Assembly (NCBI GenBank): GCA_024663395.1 | Contig: JANFAH010000021.1 | Coordinates: 62,001 to 126,000 of the forward strand | DNA length: 64,000 bases | Source: Pisolithus tinctorius | Lineage: Eukaryota > Basidiomycota > Agaricomycetes > Boletales > Pisolithaceae | Direction of reading: 5' to 3' | In this document: in pieces, positions 22,325-34,400 of the stretch | How the letters are laid out: every line of letters begins with the position of its first letter | How positions within the stretch are numbered: the stretch's first letter is position 1 | Made by a program: the position numbers and the translations under genes | Notes under the pieces: model-generated | Database searches by the model: none | Told to the model about the DNA's origin: nothing | Seen by the model: only the letters and a program-made list of their open reading frames with translations

Positions 22325-23499
22325 TCATGACATATCCATATCCTGATCGTACTGGTCCGCCACTGTCCGCTCAGCTTGGGGGCGTCCCAAGCTATCATCC
22401 TCAACGTCGCTCCACGACGAAAACTCTTCTGCTGAAAGGTCAATGTCGGCAAAGTCAGCTAGTGCGGCATATTCTTCGGCATATGCAACCAATTCTTCCT
22501 CGGGGTCATCGTGGGTTAAATGCTGTGCATGCACGCTTGAAGGCGGTGCAGATATCAGAGATAGAGGAGGGGTTGAAGATGTGGACATTGCATGAGAGGA
22601 CGTTCCCGAGTTAGGGACCGAGGCGGTAGATGTGGACGTCGGCGGTGGTGGCTCCGCTATGCCAGGGAAAAAGAAGACAAGACCTAAGCAAAACGTCACT
22701 GTATATGAGAGACATCGGGACGAACCTCTCAGCTCGCTCTCCCATACACTGACGTCTTCCAAGTCCGGGTCAAAGGATGACCCAACTTCGAGGGAGTAGC
22801 TTAGTCGAAAGGCATGTCTCGCGCGATGATTAGCGCTTTCCACGATTCGTCTGAACAACTATAAGCATGTCACGGGTCAGCAGTCGAGCCTGGAACACAG
22901 TCACAGAAAAATAGGGACCTCGTCTTGCAAAACATCCTCGTCCGTCTCCTCCGCATCACAATCCATTTCATCGTCAAAGTACAATCCGGCATCGCTACTA
23001 CCCATACTTCCCCTCCGCTCGCTCACGGCGCGTTGTCTTGCTTTCCTCGCGTGCTCACGACATCGTGCCTGGAACCGCTCTCGCAGAAATGATTTTGTCG
23101 GATCCTATAGCAATATCAGGACGGAAAGTCACTAGCCTCGCACGACGAACGACAGCTGGTGCTTACAGTTGAGCAATCCAACTGACCCACATTTGCAGTC
23201 GAAAACAACCTTCTCGATACGGATGAGGATTCTGGCGTCCTGTAAGAAACAAGGCTCTTGTATTGTCCCTTTCTCCGCTCTTGTGCAGAAGCTGTGGGCG
23301 AAGACATTTGCATAGGGGGAGACGAGTCCACCGGTGGTGATGAGCTACGCTGGACGAGCGGTGAGGAGTGACGGGGTTGGAAGCCCTTGGCGGTCGCCGC
23401 TGCACGGGATGACGAGCGTGTGGGTGTGCTAGGCGGGTAGCTAGCGTGCATTGGACTATAGAACCCATCTGAACTGTGTGCACTGTAGCTGGACAACAT
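22325..23499 (-). CDS. Hypothetical protein, 336 aa, 4 exons
   Basis: Proposed exons on minus are 23499-23167, 23104-22919, 22858-22726 and 22683-22325; they join to 1011 bp in frame. I do not recognise the family. Visible parts are a Ser/Pro-rich, probably disordered N-terminus (residues 1-90) and a basic segment FLRERFQARCREHARKARQR (about 115-135). After that come an acidic stretch (FDDEMDCDAEETDEDV), a helical segment LFRRIVESANHRARHAF, another Ser/Pro-rich linker, and an acidic C-terminus. The basic and acidic alternation suggests a nuclear protein. The basic segment loosely recalls the N-terminus of RPA-interacting proteins, but no zinc-binding C-terminus is present, so I do not assign that name. 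The start chosen is the first ATG in frame. Confidence 0.65.
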
Positions 23500-24147
23500 G
23501 AATGGTGTTTTTCTTTTCCAAGACGTGGTTTCCGACGACGAGACGCGGTCGCGTAGGACATAAATGAATGTAGGCTCCAATTCAATTCAACGGGTGCCGC
23601 GTCTTGTTGGTGTCTGTTTACGCGTCTGTAATGGACTATAATAGACTCAGAATTCCGGACATTTACTGAAGCAGGTCTGAACTCAGGTTGACAACGCTGG
23701 GGGAAATGACCCGCGTACAAATTCAAAAAAGACCATCGAATAGGAGAGGCAAGGGGCATATGAGTAAGGCACAAGATAAAAACACCATAATCGGGGGACT
23801 GGTGACACATCCTCCTTATCGTCACCCCAGTTACATCCTACGTAGTCAGCACTTCAGCGCTCAGATTTTTCTTGTCTCACATAAACTTATACTCAATCTC
23901 CCAATGAGTTGTGTACTGCCATAAACTATATCATACACATCAAGACCGATAAAATAACAGTTAATACCATGTACGAGGCCAACGTAATCTGAATTCCTGT
24001 TCGTGTCTTAACCGGCGTTTTGAGTATAATTGGTCGCAGCGACGCTATAGATATGCACTGTTTAGATGTGCCCGGAGAGATTAAGACACAACGAAAGCTC
24101 ATTCAAAACAGCGCACCTTTGACACGAGCCACCAAGCTACAGACTCA

Positions 24148-25916
24148 TCACCCCATTGTCGTCGTCTCAACGCCAGGTAAGCCCCGGGTCGAGGCAAACG
24201 CACTCGGATGGGATAGCGGAGGAAATGAAGCTACTGCCCTCCCGGCGACAGATGGGTCTCGAAGATTCAGCATCAACCTACTGATCATCGTCGCTGAAAT
24301 TCTGAGCGTGTACCAAACGCGCCGTTACGATCATAAACACCACCAGCATGACGTCGAGTATGAGAAACCTACATGTTGGTGAAGCTGGGAGCGATGTTTT
24401 TTACATTATCCTGTCCGGCAACGATCAAGACACCCTTGGATAATAAACATACGAAGTGTCGTGACCTACATTTACCACCTAAGTTCAGCTATGTCGATAA
24501 GATGTCTAGAGAAAGTGTCATTCCGGAGCTCACTAAAAGCGTAATGATGTTCCCCAAGTTCGCGATGGACATCACTCTATCCACCCTGTCAGCACGCGCA
24601 TACGATGTCTCATTCCGGAACGCACGCAAAATATAGGCAGCCTAATCATCCAACGCATCAAGATCGTATTTTTGAGGAAAATCACCAAGGACAGACGCAC
24701 CATCCCGCAATAAAACATCTGATATGCTTCTCTTTCCTGGTGTCCGGGAAGACACCGATCTCCAAAGTGTCAGTCCAAAGACGATCATGTCAAAAAGCAA
24801 CTGCCCGCTCCATGCGGCCGCCAAATCTACAAGATGAGTCACAACGTTGCGTCGTTCAAGATGTGGTCAGATAGGAATTGTCGTCGGAAATTGTCATTCG
24901 TACAAGGCAAGCAGAATCACGTACATAATCCCCTATCGCACATCAGTGTTTCAATACCGGATGGATCCACGACACACATAGAGCAAGGACTTACTGGTCG
25001 AAGGTAAGAAGCCCCTTTCCAGGACAACCGATCAGAAACTCCAGTGTCGGGACCGCAGGCGGAGAAAAGGGTAATGAAGACACAGCCCACTATCCATCCA
25101 CGCGCGTCATCAGCCAATCATCGATGAAAACAATCCAACGATCGGTATCGAGCAGAGCAGACTCACGGCGCCTACAAGAATCCCACAAACCCCAAAAAAT
25201 ACGAGCATAGCCAATACGCATCGACTCCTTTCGTATAGAGCATATACGCGCATGATCATGACGACTGCGAAGGTTCATTGATGGTGATAAAATGAGGAAG
25301 AGCATATGTACACGGCGGAACATACGTACTTCCACCGACCGCCTGAACGACGATGGCTAACCATCCATTGTATAGGAGCAGAGGATTACACCTGCGAATG
25401 CCATCTGAATTCATCATGAATCTGCAACATGACAAAGTGTTCTCACCACTACATCGATATGAGCAGACAAACCAAAAGAGATTGAGCCATAAATGAAGGA
25501 CGCAACTCCACAAACCACGCACACTATAGTTCGAACCAACACCTGGAGACCAAAAAAAATAAACCGCCAACGGGACATGGCCTAGAACGATAAGGTATCG
25601 ATTGGCAATAAAAAGCACAAACGGCCATGACCATCGAGGTAGTTTCCAGAATAATTCAATTTCTCTGCCGAGTGTGAGCGCGTAGTCGTAATAGAGGAGC
25701 GCTGTGCGAGGGTGGTGAGTGCCGTAGGCCGAGTGTGGGGGGACGCATTGTGGGGAGGAAGCTCGAAAGGCGAGAATGGGATGGGATAGCTTACAGAATT
25801 GAACGACGAAGAGAGTTGTCACGATGTCCCTGGTATTTAGGAAATCATCAGCCTCCCGTGCAGATGTGCTAGAGAGTCAATATTTCAATGGTGAAAGAAG
25901 AGACTCACAGCGACAT
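24148..25916 (-). CDS. DUF6533 multi-pass membrane protein, copy A
   Basis: Minus-strand exons begin MSLTSAREADDFLN (ATG at 25916; intron after eight bases) and continue through VVQFSLLYYDYALTLGREIE, the DUF6533 signature. Then come PFVLFIANRYL, IVMIMRVYALYERS, FDMIVFGLTLWRS, LLRDG and the final exon ATMISRLMLNLRDP, ending at a TGA at 24148. The family is a basidiomycete seven-helix-like membrane protein of unknown function. At least seven exons are needed. The exon around 25440-25560 is uncertain because one donor/acceptor pair would shift the frame, so a degenerate splice or light damage is possible. Copy B shares the intron positions. Confidence 0.75.
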
Positions 25917-26419
25917 TGGAACTGTGACAATGCCAACGGGATCGTCAGAGTCGCCAGGAAGCCAGACTGGACACGATAAGTAACGCAAAAACCGAGGCGA
26001 GCCGACCTATCAGGGCGCCCACATTAATCACATCACATTGTCACGATAATATATTCAAAGTTGGTCCTCTCGACGCCGGTTGCTGTACGCTTTTCATTGT
26101 GCCATCATTAGGTAAAAGATGTGCTTCTTGCCGTCGACCAGGATATTTATGTAGGTCGATACAGCCATCTGAAGTACCTGGAATCGTTCGGTTGGCGTAG
26201 TGAGACGAGGTATCATGCTGGTACCCAATCGTCTATTCACAGCATCCTCGGTCGACCTTTTCCTCCGTCCAGCCTTAGTGCAACTCGAAGTAGTTCAAGT
26301 TCAGTACCATCGAGCCGCGCAAGTCCATCAGAACTAAGTCGCTGATAAAAATCCGGTGCTCAGTTTCACCTCTGATTACGGATGACCAGTGATTGGGTGA
26401 TGGAAAGGGTCAAAAATGG

Positions 26420-29400
26420 TGGGCGCACTACGTCAGGTTTTGCACCGCATGTATGAGGAGCCGGATCTCGAGGGCAGTGCAACTTGAACACGATTAAGGA
26501 ATGCCTGGACGGCACGAGGATGGAGACTTCTGTCCCAGATAGTCACCAGCTCCACAGTCGATGCCACTCGCATCTTGTGGCTTCGCCGCTTCACGGGAAG
26601 GCTGGAAGGAGGAAATCTGTCGTCGCTCATACGGTTACGTGGTGGATCCAGGACGTCGGGGAACCTGGGTCTTGCTCTCACTTTGCGAGTGATTGGCAGG
26701 GAGAACGCCGCGAGCAGACAGTGACGACCTATCTGAATGTTTAGGCGGGCATTAGCAGATGCTCGCCTCTCAGGACTATCCTTCTGACGTGATGTAACAT
26801 TGGCAGCAGCTTCGGCAAGTTGGGTGGAGTGATAAGTTGATGCCAATCACCGAAATCATGTCCTCACGTCACTTCTCACGTCGACTGAATTGGGGATCTT
26901 GCTGCCAGTGAGAATTAATTCAAGTCCATCTATAGGTTTGCAAGTTCCTACATCAGCATGCAAACTACCAAGTCAGTGCAAGCACAGCTGCGCTGGTTGG
27001 TGCTTTTCTTTTGCAAGACATGACTCAAAGAGTGGCGCGTCTTGTTGGCGTCTGTTTATGTGTCCGTGTCCAAGAGGGACTATGTGATTTGTCTAAGTGA
27101 GGGAGACTAACTAGCCGGTCTGAACTCAGGTTGACAACGTCAAGGGAACGTGTCCGTGTACAACCCCCACAAAAGCATTGGATGGGAGACCAATCGTCGC
27201 CTCAGCTGCATCATATGTGTGGTACATCGTCAGTGCTCAACGTTGCAACACTTGGCATCGTGCTTTTCTTACACATATCTACACTCAATCCCCCAGTGAG
27301 TTATTGTCACAGACCATATTAAACACACCAAGACTGACAAAATAACAGCTAACCCCAAGATAATCTTGTCCGTGACATACATAAACGGCGTTTAGAGTGT
27401 AATTAGTTGCAGTGATGTCATGGATATATGTGCACTATAGTTTGACCCGTAAGCAATAGAACACGACGAAAGCTCATTCAAGACAACGCACCTTTGACAC
27501 GAGCTACCAAGCTACGGACTCATGGCTCTGTCGTCGTCGTCTCTGTGCCAGGTAAACCCCGTGTCGTGGCAAACGCACTCGGATGTGATAGCGGAGGAAA
27601 TGCAGCCACGGCCGGCCCGGCTATGGATGGATCTCGAAGGTTCAGCATCAACCTACTGATCATCGTCGCTGAAATTCTGAGCGTGCACCAAACGCGCCGT
27701 TAGGATCATAAACTACACCAGCTGGATGTCAAGTACGGAGTGACCTACATGCTGGTGAAGCTGTCTGCAATGTTTTTCACGTTGTCCTATTTGAGAGTGG
27801 TCAAGACACCTTTTAACGATATATGTATGAAGTGTAGTGACTTACATTTGCCACCTAAGCACAGCTATATCGATAAAATGTCTAGAGAAAGTGCGATTCC
27901 TGGACTCACCAAAAGTGCAATGATATTCCCAAGGTTCGCAGCGGACATCACCCTATCCACCCTGTCAGCATGCGCACACGACGTCTCGTTCCGGAAACGC
28001 ACGCAAAATATAGGCAACCTGATCGTCCACGCATCAAAATCATATTTTGAGGCGGATATCCAAGGATGGACGCACCATCCCGTAATAATACATCTGTTAT
28101 GCTTCTTCTCCTTGGTGTCCGAGAATACACCGATCTCCAAAGCGTTAGTCCAAAGACGAGCGCGTCAAAGAGCAACTGTCCGCTCCATGCCGCTGCCACA
28201 TCTACAAGATAGGTAGGTCACAATGTTGCGTTGTTCAAGATGTAGTCAGATAGGAATTGTCGTCAGAAATCGTCATTTGCGCGAGGCAAGCGGAATCACG
28301 TACCCAATCCCCTATCGCATGTCAGTGTCTCAATACCAGTTGGATCCACGACACACATAGACGGAGGACTTACTGGCCGGAGGTGAGAGACCCATTTGCA
28401 GGACAACCGATCGAAGGTGCCTGTGTCGGGGCCAAGACCGCAGGGGGAGTAGAAGGTAATGAAGAAAAAGCCCACTATCCGTCCACGCGCGCGTCGGCCG
28501 ATCATCGATCAAAATAATTCAACAATCAGTAAGGGTGGACTCACGCCGCCTACAACGATCCCACAGACTGCCACCCATAGGAGTAGAGCCAATACACATC
28601 GGCTTCTTTCGTATAGAGCATATACGCGCATGATCATGACAACTGCAAGGGTTCGTTGATCGTGATAAAATGAGGAAGAGCACATGTAAGCGGCAGAACA
28701 TGCGTACCTCCACAGATCACTTGGACGACGACGATTGTCGCTGAATCGTATAGCATTAATGGTTTGCACCTGTGAGTAGCATCAGACGAAGGCTGAGCCC
28801 ATCAGGAGTCTTCAGCATGACAAGGTGTCCTCACCACTACGCCGATATGGGCAAAGACGTCAAGCCACTATAAACCATAAGCGAGGACACACACGTACAC
28901 CATAGTCTGTATCGTTTGCAGACCAAAACAAATAAATCGACATTGGGACGCGGCCTAGAACAGTAAGGTATCGATTGGCAATGAAAAGCACAAATGGCCA
29001 TGATCGTCGAGGTCGTTTCCAAAATAAATCAATTTCTCTGCTGAATGTGAGTGCATAGTCGTAATAGAGGAACGCTGTGCGAAGGTGGCGAGTGCCGTAG
29101 GTAGGTTGAGTGGGGACGCATTAAGGCAGGAACGGCAATGGCATGCATGGGATAGCTTACAGAATTGAACGGCGTAGAGGGATGTCGCGATGTCTCCGGC
29201 ATTTAGGAAATCGTCAGCCTCCCATGAACATGTGCTAGAGAGTCAAATACATGAATAGCGAAAGGAGAGACTCACAGCGACATTTGAACTGCGAATATGT
29301 TTCAAAGGTGCCAACGGGACCCTCAAAGTCGTTAGATCTGAGCCAGACTGGACAGCGATAAGTCATACTGCATAAATAATAGGTATCCATACGCATCGCA

Positions 29401-29795
29401 AAGAGCGAGGCGAACCAACCCTATCGGAGCACCCACATCAATCACATCAAATTGTTGTGATAAACATACTCAAGTGAGTCCTCGCCATCATTAGGTAACA
29501 AAGATGTGCTTCTTGGGCGCAGATAGAGTGCAGCAAGTTATTTAGGTCAATACAGCCATCTGCGGCACCTTTGGCAGCGTGCTGCAAATATTGTTGGCGT
29601 ACTAGTGAGCCGAGACATCACTAGAATCACTGGGGTACCTACCCAAACGTATGTTCACAGCATCCTTAGCGCAACTCGACGTAGTCTATGACAAGTTCGA
29701 CTTACAGAACGCATTGCCTGGTACAATATAATGTGATGGCAAAACCGGTGCTCTCTGTTTGACGGGTTTCACATGCGGCCACCGCTTGGGCGATG
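26420..29795. repeat. Segmental duplication unit B
   Basis: Direct repeat of unit A, lying immediately after it. It contains the second DUF6533 copy and lacks the 1.5-kb segment with the 336-aa gene. Its right edge is near the AT-rich run at about 29835 where the transposon block begins. Confidence 0.85.
27520..29283 (-). CDS. DUF6533 multi-pass membrane protein, copy B (may be degraded)
   Basis: Paralogue of copy A with the same exon order: MSL start at 29283, YYDYALTFSREIDLFW, PFVLFIANRYL, VVMIMRVYALYERSRC, FDALVFGLTLWRS, LLRDG, MSAANLGNIIALL and ATMISRLMLNLRDP, ending at a TGA at 27520. The segment at about 28850-28960 reads into a TAG in the frame used by copy A, so this copy either splices differently there or is inactive. 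Splice sites before and after most other exons are kept. Confidence 0.62.
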
Positions 29796-29834
29796 GGAAT
29801 TCCAGGGTGCGGAGCAGTCCCCAACGCCGCGTGA

Positions 29835-29872
29835 TTTCAAAATAAATAAATAAATCTAAATCTAAATTTTTT
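29835..29872. repeat. TAAA/CTAAAT microsatellite
   Basis: A short run of AAATAAATAAATAAAT followed by CTAAATCTAAAT and a T-tract. It lies where the CpG-rich left half meets the transposon block. Confidence 0.7.
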
Positions 29873-30400
29873 CAACATCACGAGTGTTTGATGTCATGCA
29901 TTTCCGCAATCCCATATCTACCATTCCTTCCGAGAATCCGACGTCTTTGGATTGCTCTGTTTCCTTACGGTCATGACCGATCAACGTTCCCTTGCTGCAC
30001 TGACACTGACAGTTGATGTTGTCTGCGAGGATGATCGTACGTCGTTAAGTTATGCTACATTGAGGGAGAGTTATATTTTTGCCGAGTTTGTTCATAGTAG
30101 GAGCTCTCCACGAGATCGTCTTCAAGGCGGGACGATGATCGCTGTTGCGAGTTCGTTGAAGGAGTTTATTGAACAGTTCCAGTTCCTTACACGAGTTGAC
30201 TTGTTGTCGATCTGTGATCGGCATTGCATTGCCATGGTCAGTCATTTATGTTTGCAGGGACTGCGAGACGTCTTCGCTGTAATCAGCATCACTTCCCTAA
30301 CAAGATTTTTTTGCAAAGGTCAAACCAAATATGTTTTCGTCCCAAATAAAGTAGTATACACCAGCCCTCCAGGCAATCCAGGATGCAGCAAAGTTGGTCG
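29873..30400. other. Left flank of Gypsy-1
   Basis: No supported gene; an open frame from 29952 runs on into the LTR without motifs. The sequence at about 30354-30382 (AGCCCTCCAGGCA-type) resembles 40424-40449 beyond the right side of Gypsy-1. Confidence 0.4.
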
Positions 30401-30967
30401 TGAGTCAGTGTTATGCCTGTGTGGTCCTTTTTCCCTTTCTCGTCGAGCCCCCTTAGATTGCCAAGTCACATGTGTCACGTGTGTCGTCGTGTCGCTTGTC
30501 CTCGGTCTCGAAGCTTGCTGGGCTTTTGGATCACTGGTGCTGGTGGTATTTCCAATACCAACTGATGCTGCATATGCTGTCGTCACTCTGACTTGTAGCT
30601 GTGCCCGCAGCTGATGGACATGTATTTTGTTTATGTTCATTTCCTTCTTCCTGTTCTGTTTTGATCCTCTAGCATTGCCTGTGTGGCTGTGCTTGTTCCA
30701 ATGTTGGGGCCCCTCGCTGCGGACTGCATCCCCAGCCAGTTTGGCTGTGGTCCTTACCAACTGACATCATATGACTCTTTTCTATTTCATCGTTTACATG
30801 TTTACGACTGACTGTGGGTGTGTGTATGGTACAAACCCTGTGAGGGTATTTAAGTAGATGTACCATACACTGTAACCCCAGTTTTTTGATTACTTGCAAC
30901 TCAGCTATCATCTTTGACTTGTACTCTGTTCTTTTGCTGTTGTGACCTGAACCTCTGCCAGTACTCA
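30401..30967 (+). repeat. Gypsy-1 5' LTR
   Basis: Matches 37742-38318 over its length except for point changes and a 15-bp indel near 30500. It ends AGTACTCA. The exact left edge is uncertain by about 8 bp (TGAGTCAG or TGTTATG). Confidence 0.85.
30847..30852 (+). promoter_or_regulatory. TATA-like box in Gypsy-1 LTR
   Basis: TATTTA lies about 120 bp before the LTR end, and the same motif is kept in the other LTR near 38199. It probably sets the start of the element's transcript. Confidence 0.45.
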
Positions 30968-31413
30968 TCAATAACAAGTTGAGCCATAGGGGTTGTGATA
31001 AGTTTGGCCTGTAGTTCCACCTCGTGACATTTGTGCCTAGTCCATTTGACGAAGTCACTTGTTGTGAGCATAACAAAATTGAAAAACTCCATGCAGCTTT
31101 CGGGACTCGTTTGACCTCTTTGACAAAGTCAAACTCATCCCTTGGTTTACTGAACTTCAACAAAGCCATCTTTCAAACACAACCAATTCTTGTCTGGCCT
31201 AATGCTCTACAGGCAACCTTCGGGTTCTAATAGATCACCTCCCTAGAGTCTGGAATCTTTCTCCCCTTCTAACCAAACTGACAGGTTTCCTTTGGGAAGT
31301 AAATCCTCCCTCAGTGTTTGTTGTCACTATCTGTTAAAGTGTCTAACCCCTCGAAGTGTAAGCCTCCAGTTCCTCCCTGACCTAACCTGTTAGGACTAGG
31401 AAGAAACCCTCCT

Positions 31414-34400
31414 TTGCCGCCTATCCCTCTTGGTCATCTAGGACCATTGGCCACCACTTCGAACCCTCGTCTGTCACTTTTATCCTGCTACAGGGAATCT
31501 GAAGTTGTGCTTAGTTCAGGAGAAGATGATCAGAAGTCCGAGACTTCTTTTGGATCAGTCCTCAAAGAAGAACAAGAAGCCAATCAAGTCAACATAATGT
31601 CAATGATGCAAGGGCATGGAGAGTCTGCTCCAGAAATGCTGCCGAAAGTCTATTCAGAAGAAGAAGTGCTTCAACAATTAGAAGATCAGCAAGTCCACAT
31701 GGTGGAAGAAGCTCACCAACTTATTTCTGGATTGGGATCCAACAGTGACCTGTTCCCAAGTGGAGTGCCCACGGAGAGTATGCTCAGAAATTGGTATGCT
31801 TGTTGTTTCAGAAAGGATGTACTCCCAGAGTCATCCACTGGTGGTGGCAGTAAGGGGAAATCCCAGTATGATGATGATGACGATGCCTACACTCGTCTGC
31901 CAAACAGAGGATGGGAGTTCAATGTGGGATGTCCAGGGGAATATGACAGAAGCCACAATGGTCTTCAGACCTGGCTTACCCAAGTGGAAGGTTATTTAAA
32001 CCTTAACTGGCATGTTTACACGACTGAGACTCTCAAGATCTCGTTCATGCTCACCTATATGACCAAGGGAGCCGCCGTCTCTTTCGCCAAGAACTATCAG
32101 AACAAAAACAAACTCTTAGATGCCCAGATCCACTACACCGATGATTTCAAAACCTTCGTTGCATGTTTAAAGGCTACCTTCGAGTCTGGCAACCAGACTG
32201 CCCTCGCTATCCTTCGTCTCTCAAGTATCGAACAAGGAAAACGTGAACTCGAAGCCTACATTGCAGAATTCACTGGACTCATCAATAAAGCCCAGTTGAA
32301 GGAAGAGTTGTGGGAAGCTGGAATATTCTTCAGAAAAGGTCTCAACAAAGAGTACTGAGACTGGATCCTGAACTCCGGCTGCGCCCCTTCCACTGTGTTG
32401 GAATGGATTAGAGTCACAGGAGAAGCCCAAACCGCAATTGCCACCAAGCACATCCTGGAAGGAAAGGAATCTTGGTATGAAAGGAAGTATGTCCACTTCT
32501 GGGGCAGTAACCGAGACCCCAATGCCATGGATGTCGATAAATGAAAGAAGAATGTATGACGCTTCGCTGCTGATGTCGTCTGTTACAACTGTAACAAGAA
32601 GGGTCACTATAAGAGTGACTGTAAGGCCAAGCAACTTTCCAACATCTGCATCGTGGTTTCCGAAGATGGTGTCAAAACTGCCTATGTAGGAAACAGGGAG
32701 GCCAACGATGGGGAAAAGAAGTTGTTGGGTTTTTAAAGAGGACTGCTGAATCTGTTCCTGCATCAGTCAGTCCGGTTTCTATTTTGTCAGCTAAATGTAC
32801 TTCTATAGATGACGAATCGAATATGCATATCCGTTTGCCACTGGGATTGGTCATTTTACCCGACTTCAAGGCAGGAATATGGGCCTGTATTGACTCGGGC
32901 ATGGAGGTCTCGCTAATCTCTGAGTCAATGGTCTGAAAACTTCAAATACCAATGTATCGAGTGGAACAAAAGTTCAAAACCACTTCATTCACAGGCAAGG
33001 ACCAGGAATGGGTTACTTGGAAGTGTACAATCAAAATGGAAATCAAGGAGTGAGCTGTTCACATCAAGTGTTATGTTGGCCCACTCGTGGGGAAGGAACA
33101 CGTTCTCCTTGGAATGCCGTTTTTGAAGGAATACAAGCCCCGTATGAACTGGGAAACCAGTAAGATCACATGCTGGGATGACAGTTTTGAGTACCTGGAA
33201 AAACAAGGCATAAAAGAGATCCCCCATTGCTGTTAACAAAACAACCTTGTCTACAGAATTGGAAGCCGCTCAAGCAGCATCAAAGGAAGAAGTCTGATTG
33301 CCGGAAAGGTACAAGGAATTCACCAAGGTGTTCGCTGATGACAACATACCGCTACCGAAGCACTGACTGGGGTTAGACCATGAAATCCATCTCTGGGAAG
33401 ACTTCAAACCAAAGAAAGCAGCAGTATACCCTATGTCTCTGGACAAACTAAAAGTTTTAGATGAGTTTCTTGATGAGAATTTGAAATGCAAGAAAATTTG
33501 CCCTTCGACCTCACCTCAAGCGGCACCCATATTCTTTGTAGCCAAGAAGGATGGAAAGAAGCGACTCATCCAAGACTACTGCTATTTGAATTCTTTTACT
33601 GTTCAAGATGCTCATCCTCTCCCTAACATGCAAGCCCTTTTTGACGAACTGGTCGAGTCCAAGTATTACGCCAAGTTCAATGTCAGATGGGGTTTTACCA
33701 ATCTTCGCATAAAGGAAGGAGATGAGTGGAAAGGAGCCTTCATAACCCTGAGAGGGCTCTTCGAACCCACGGTAATGTTCTTTGGGCAGTGTAACTGACC
33801 TCCCTCTTTCCAGTGTTACATGGACAAGACCTTTGAGAAACAACACGGAAAACAGGTAGGGTACATGGATGACGTTGTAGTCCATGCCAAGACCTTGGAT
33901 GAGTTACGTGTTCGGGTTCAAGAATTCCTGCAAATCTGTGCTGATGAAGATTTGCAGCTGAAAATCAGCAAGTGTTGCTTTGAAGCCGAGGAGGTGGAGT
34001 TCCTAGGAATGATCATTGGAAAGGGGCATATGGAAACTTCGCCAACCAAGACCAATGCTATTTCGACATGGGAAGCTCCTGAAAACCTCACCAGACTTCG
34101 ATGCTTCCTGGGATTTTGCAACTTCTACCGGAAATTTATCCCCTCCTTCTCAAGCATTGCTTGACCCCTTCACGATCTTACAAAAAAGGGAGTGCCTTAC
34201 CAGTGGACTCCTGAGAGAGCAGCAGCTTTTGAAAGGCTGAAAACTTTGTTATGCTCTTCTCCAGTCCTCACAATCCCCAATTTCTCCAAGCCATTCGTGC
34301 TCTTCACTGATGCCTCCAAGCTCGGAACAGGCACAGTTCTTGCTCAAAAGGGGTCTGATGACGAGTGGCACCCCTGCTCGTATTTGTCCCAGTCGCTTGT

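Larger units (their letters stand above)
21490..26405. repeat. Segmental duplication unit A
   Basis: It matches unit B (26420-29795) in the same orientation through three collinear blocks: about 21490-22010 with 26430-26920; about 23590-23730 with 27030-27180; and about 24010-26400 with 27370-29790. The units differ by point changes and small indels. About 1.5 kb of unit A (roughly 22020-23580, holding the gene at 22325-23499) has no counterpart in unit B. Confidence 0.85.

Noticed and set aside
24020..24382. Plus-strand 120-codon frame, repeated in unit B
   Set aside because: It is antisense to the last DUF6533 exon, whose minus-strand motif (MISRLMLNL) explains the conservation.
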